Assembly: GCF_001411805.1 (NCBI RefSeq)
Contig: NZ_CP007213.1
Location: 2,604,001 to 2,668,000, forward strand
Source of the DNA: Burkholderia plantarii
GTDB taxonomy: Bacteria; Pseudomonadota; Gammaproteobacteria; Burkholderiales; Burkholderiaceae
Reading direction: 5' to 3'
Length of the DNA stretch: 64,000 nt
The notes under the pieces are model-generated. The model did not search any database. It was not told where the DNA came from and saw nothing but the letters and a program-made list of their open reading frames with translations. How positions within the stretch are numbered: the stretch's first letter is position 1; each line of letters begins with the position of its first letter. Below, one piece after another: positions 60,819 to 64,000 of the stretch. Position numbers and translations under genes: made by a program.

Positions 60819-62141
60819 ATGTCACGCATTCCCCAGCACGCCGAACTGTCGCGAGATACCGCGCTCCTGCACGCCGGCTACCGGCACGATCCCGTCACCA
60901 AGGCCGTGTCGGTGCCGATCTACCAGTCCACGGCCTACGAACTCGACGGTGATCTGGCGAAGATCGCCGACATCTACAACGTGAAGGAAGACGGCTTCAC
61001 CTACACGCGCATCATCAACCCCACCACGCGCGTGCTGGAGAAGCGCTACGCGGCCGTGGACGGCGCCGGCGACTCGCTCGCCGTGGCCTCGGGCCAGGCC
61101 GCCACCTTCCTCGCGCTGGCCAACCTGTCGAGCGGCCGGCCCGGCGACAACGTGGTGGCGTCCAAATATCTGTACGGCAACTCGTGGAACCTGCTGTTCA
61201 ACACCTTCAAGCGACTCGGCATCGAGGCGCGTTCGGCCGACCCGCGCGAGCCCTCGTCGTTCGAATCGCAGATCGACGGGCGCACCATCGCGCTGTTCGG
61301 CGAGACGTTCTCGAACCCGTGCCTGATTCCGCTGCCGGTCCCGCAGCTGGCCGAGATCGGCCGGCGCCACGGCGTGCCGCTGGTGGTCGACAACACCACC
61401 ACGCCGCTGGTGACGCGCCCCGGCGCGCTCGGCGCGGCCATCACCACCTACTCGGCCACCAAGTACCTGTGCGGCCACGGCACCACGCTCGGCGGCCTGA
61501 TCGTCGACAACGGCCACGCCGGCTTCGACGATGCCGCGCGCTTCCCGCTGTTCAACGGGCCGGACGAGGCGCACGGCGACATCGTCTGGCGCGACGCGCT
61601 GGCCGGGCTCGGCGACCTCGGCGCGAGCGCCTACCTGCTGAAGGCGCGCATGACCTGGCTGCGCGACACGGGCGCCGCGATCAGCCCGTTCGCGAGCTTC
61701 CAGCTGATCCAGAGCCTCGAAACGCTGCACCTGCGCATGCAGCGGCACTGCGAGAACGCCGCCGCGGTGGCCGCGTTCCTCGCGAAACATCCGAAGGTGC
61801 GGCGCGTGTCGTACCCGGGCCTGGCCACCGGACGCGAACGCGAGATCGTCGACGAACTGGTGGACCGGCGCGTCGGCCACGGCGCGATGATCATGTTCGA
61901 ACTCGACAACGAGGCCGCCGGCCGCGCCTTCATCCAGAACATCGAGCTGCTGTACCACGTCTCGAACGTCGGCGACGCGCGCACGCTCGTCACGCATCCG
62001 GTCTCGACCACGCACACCACCGTGCCGCGCGACAAGCGCGAGGCGGCCGGCATCTTCGACGGCTCGATCCGCCTCTGCGTCGGCATCGAGCACGTCGACG
62101 ACGTGATCGCCGACCTGCAGCGCGGGCTCGCCGCCGTCTGA
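60819..62141 (+). CDS. Cys/Met-metabolism PLP enzyme, RtxA C-terminal-domain-like (dihydrorhizobitoxine synthase)
   Basis: 440 residues, ATG 60819, one base after the aminotransferase stop and in another frame. O-acetylhomoserine sulfhydrylase-type fold: SVPIYQSTAYEL, YTRIINPTTRVLEKR, ASGQAATFLAL, GETFSNPC, VVDNTTTPLV and PLP lysine K215 (TYSATKYLCGHGTTLGG). This type adds a nucleophile to an activated homoserine; in rhizobitoxine synthesis serinol is thought to be the nucleophile, giving dihydrorhizobitoxine. Bradyrhizobium joins this and the previous activity in one RtxA polypeptide. A housekeeping OAH sulfhydrylase is the alternative, but it is unlikely in this operon. Confidence 0.75.
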   Translation: MSRIPQHAELSRDTALLHAGYRHDPVTKAVSVPIYQSTAYELDGDLAKIADIYNVKEDGFTYTRIINPTTRVLEKRYAAVDGAGDSLAVASGQAATFLALANLSSGRPGDNVVASKYLYGNSWNLLFNTFKRLGIEARSADPREPSSFESQIDGRTIALFGETFSNPCLIPLPVPQLAEIGRRHGVPLVVDNTTTPLVTRPGALGAAITTYSATKYLCGHGTTLGGLIVDNGHAGFDDAARFPLFNGPDEAHGDIVWRDALAGLGDLGASAYLLKARMTWLRDTGAAISPFASFQLIQSLETLHLRMQRHCENAAAVAAFLAKHPKVRRVSYPGLATGREREIVDELVDRRVGHGAMIMFELDNEAAGRAFIQNIELLYHVSNVGDARTLVTHPVSTTHTTVPRDKREAAGIFDGSIRLCVGIEHVDDVIADLQRGLAAV

Positions 62142-62169
62142 CGCCCCACCCGCCAAGGAACCCTCGACC

Positions 62170-63249
62170 ATGAACACCTCCCGGAACTGGCCGCTGCGCA
62201 ACCGGCGCTTCGACACCTTCCCGTTCTCGCGCGACATCACGCGCGAGCTGGCCGAACTGCGGCCCGACAACCTCACCGGCGCGCTCTACGTGCTGAAGGA
62301 CTACCTGGTCATGCTGGCCTGCGCGTTCGCCACGGTGCATCTGTCGTGGTGGCTCTATCCGCTCGCCGTGCTGATCATCGGCGCGCACCAGCGCGGGCTG
62401 ACCACCGTCTCGCACGACGCCGCGCACCGCATCCTCGCGCGCAACACGCGCTGGAACCACTTCCTCGGCATCACGTTCGCGGCCTATCCGCTGTTCCAGC
62501 GCCACTGGGCCTACCGCGTCTCGCACGTCCACCTGCACCATCCGCATCTGGGCGACCCCGAGAAGGATCCCGACCTGAAGTTCTTCCTCTCGTCGGGCGT
62601 CTACCAGGTGCGCGAGCCGCGCGAGTACGCCGCCGCGATCGTCTGGAAGGCGATCCTCGGCGGCGCCACGCTGCGCTACCTGAAGTACCTCTGGCACAAC
62701 CGCTTCCTGATCGCCGATCGCGACAACAAGGAGATCGACCGGCGCGGCGCGGTGATCGACACCTACGGCTTCGTGGCGTTCTGGGTGGTGGTGATCGCCG
62801 GCTTCGCGGCGGCCCACGCGCTGCACCTGCTGCTGCTGTTCTGGATCGTGCCTTACCTCACCACCTTCCAGATCCTCGGCTGGTTCATCGAGATCGCCGA
62901 GCATTCGCCGATGTGCGAGACCGAGGTCGACAACGTCCATCTCACGCGCAACCGCAAGGGCAACCTGATCGAGCGGCTGCTGGTGGGTGTCAATCTCGAC
63001 GAATACCACCTCGAGCATCACCTCTCGCCGGGCGTGCCGTTCTGGCTGCTCAGGCGCGCGCAGCAGATCCGCCTGCGCGACCCCGACTACGCGAAGCTCG
63101 CCGCGTCGTGGGGCGGCCTGTTCGTGCGCGGCCCGCAGGGGCAGCCGAGCGTGATCGGCCAGCTGCTCGAACGCAACCGCCGCCTCTACGAGGCACGACA
63201 GGCCGGCCAGAGCGCCGCCGCGCCGCACGCCGCGCGGGAGCCGCAATGA
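62170..63249 (+). CDS. rtxC: Membrane fatty-acid-desaturase-type enzyme, RtxC-like (dihydrorhizobitoxine desaturase)
   Basis: 359 residues, ATG 62170, AAGGAACCC upstream. Three His boxes of di-iron desaturases: HDAAH (82-86), HVHLHH (119-124) and HLEHH (280-284). Membrane segments lie near 46-71 and 197-240. RtxC of Bradyrhizobium elkanii belongs to this family and introduces the vinyl double bond in the last step of rhizobitoxine synthesis, converting the saturated amino acid into the enol-ether inhibitor of ACC synthase and beta-cystathionase. Gene order behind the two PLP enzymes supports this; the substrate is inferred. Confidence 0.78.
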   Translation: MNTSRNWPLRNRRFDTFPFSRDITRELAELRPDNLTGALYVLKDYLVMLACAFATVHLSWWLYPLAVLIIGAHQRGLTTVSHDAAHRILARNTRWNHFLGITFAAYPLFQRHWAYRVSHVHLHHPHLGDPEKDPDLKFFLSSGVYQVREPREYAAAIVWKAILGGATLRYLKYLWHNRFLIADRDNKEIDRRGAVIDTYGFVAFWVVVIAGFAAAHALHLLLLFWIVPYLTTFQILGWFIEIAEHSPMCETEVDNVHLTRNRKGNLIERLLVGVNLDEYHLEHHLSPGVPFWLLRRAQQIRLRDPDYAKLAASWGGLFVRGPQGQPSVIGQLLERNRRLYEARQAGQSAAAPHAAREPQ

Positions 63250-64000
63250 CCGCGCCGCGCGCCGCGGGCCGCGCGGTGGTGGGCGTCACCGCGAACCGGC
63301 TGCTCGACGACGGCGTCCACCGCGAATGGCTGCGGCGGCGCTATCTGGAGGCGCTGGACCGTCACGCCGGCGTCGAGTGCGTGATCCTGCCGACGATCGA
63401 CGGCGAGCTGCCGTGGGAGGCGACGCTCGCGAAGTTCCGCGAGGTGGTGCTGCGCCTCGACGGCCTGGTGCTGACCGGCGACGAATCGAATCTCGATCCG
63501 GCGATCTTCGACGAGAGCCGGCGGGCCTGGCCGCGCGCGGCCGACGACGTGATCCCGGGCTGCCGCGACCGCCCGCGCGACCGGCTCTCGCTGGCCGCGC
63601 TGAGCGCCGCCACCGCGCTCGGCCTGCCGGTGCTCGGCATCTGCCGCGGCCTGCAGGAGATGAACGTGTACCGCCACGGCACGCTGCACGACGACCTCGC
63701 CGAAGTGAGCCGGGCCGTGGTCCACAGCGAGAACGCGACGCTGCCGCGCGACCAGCAATACCTGCCGGTCCATGCGGCGCGCGTCGTGCCGGGCGGCCTG
63801 CTCGCGTCGATCGTCGGCACCGGCGAGCTGCGCGTGAACTCGCTGCACAACCAGGGCATCGCCGAGCCGGCGCCCGGCATCCGCGTGGAAGCGCGCGCCG
63901 AGGACGGCGTGATCGAGGCGCTGTCGTACCCGGACCCGGACCCGGCCGCGTTCCAGTTCGCCGTGCAATGGCATCCGGAATGGCATGCGGCCAGCGACGC
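63246..64000 (+). CDS. Class I glutamine amidotransferase-fold hydrolase (peptidase C26/PuuD-like), cut by the right edge
   Basis: At least 251 residues, ATG 63246, coupled to the desaturase gene by ATGA. Features: LTGDESNLDP, the nucleophile elbow GICRGLQEMNVYRHGTLHDDL with catalytic Cys, and QWHPEWH with the His-Glu pair. This is the gamma-glutamyl-gamma-aminobutyrate-hydrolase family. In this operon it might remove a gamma-glutamyl group from an intermediate or act in resistance; both are inference. The last residues before the edge are still in the family, so the gene ends just outside. Confidence 0.8.
   Translation, partial: MTAPRAAGRAVVGVTANRLLDDGVHREWLRRRYLEALDRHAGVECVILPTIDGELPWEATLAKFREVVLRLDGLVLTGDESNLDPAIFDESRRAWPRAADDVIPGCRDRPRDRLSLAALSAATALGLPVLGICRGLQEMNVYRHGTLHDDLAEVSRAVVHSENATLPRDQQYLPVHAARVVPGGLLASIVGTGELRVNSLHNQGIAEPAPGIRVEARAEDGVIEALSYPDPDPAAFQFAVQWHPEWHAASD

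Overview
The window is very GC-rich (roughly 65-70% by eye) with strong third-position GC bias. The gene families are those of a plant- or host-associated Burkholderia: a T6SS carrying DUF2169, DUF3540 and pentapeptide modules, a DUF6150 protein, giant haemagglutinin-type adhesins and TPR-glycosyltransferases. The genus is inferred from family content; species cannot be set from sequence alone. The whole window reads as accessory/competition DNA, with no rRNA, tRNA, CRISPR array or insertion sequence recognised.

Layout. (1) 1-19.2 kb: the N-terminal 3,431 codons of a giant filamentous-haemagglutinin-like exoprotein (minus strand, open at the left edge), three TPR plus glycosyltransferase-like paralogues, and two overlapping type II pseudopilin genes (GspI/GspJ-like). 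An 18-bp motif recurs four times in the gaps between these genes, suggesting one regulon. (2) 19.4-20.7 kb: an orphan Pro/Ser-rich protein with basic clusters. (3) 21-43.1 kb: a type VI secretion operon read rightward from a near-consensus sigma-54 promoter: tssB-tssC as one fused gene, hcp, tssE, tssF, tssG, vgrG, a spike-adaptor block (DUF2169-pentapeptide, pentapeptide, DUF3540, PAAR-like DUF4150), tssJ, tssK, tssL, tssM, tssA. No tssH/clpV is present. (4) 43.2-49.1 kb: candidate effectors/accessories (HExxH protein, GNAT protein, helical-repeat protein, small unknowns) and, on the minus strand, a sigma-54 enhancer-binding protein lacking a sensor domain, the likely activator of the T6SS promoter. 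(5) 50.1-58.9 kb: an R-body (Reb) locus with four RebB-family genes, an RNA polymerase sigma factor, a Crp/Fnr regulator and a coiled-coil protein, running in one direction into a GxSxG lipase, a two-HKD phospholipase D-like protein and a small Cys/His protein. (6) 59.7 kb to the right edge: an operon matching the rhizobitoxine pathway: class V aminotransferase and Cys/Met PLP enzyme (the two halves of RtxA, here separate genes), a three-His-box desaturase (RtxC-like) and a class I glutamine amidotransferase-fold hydrolase cut by the window end.

How they fit together. The adhesin, its putative glycosyltransferases and the pseudopilins look like a surface-adhesion module. The T6SS is a contact-dependent injector probably under sigma-54 control. 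The reb-sigma-lipase-PLD run looks like a toxin locus in which R-body ribbon proteins and membrane-attacking enzymes may be co-expressed. The last operon probably makes an enol-ether amino-acid phytotoxin.
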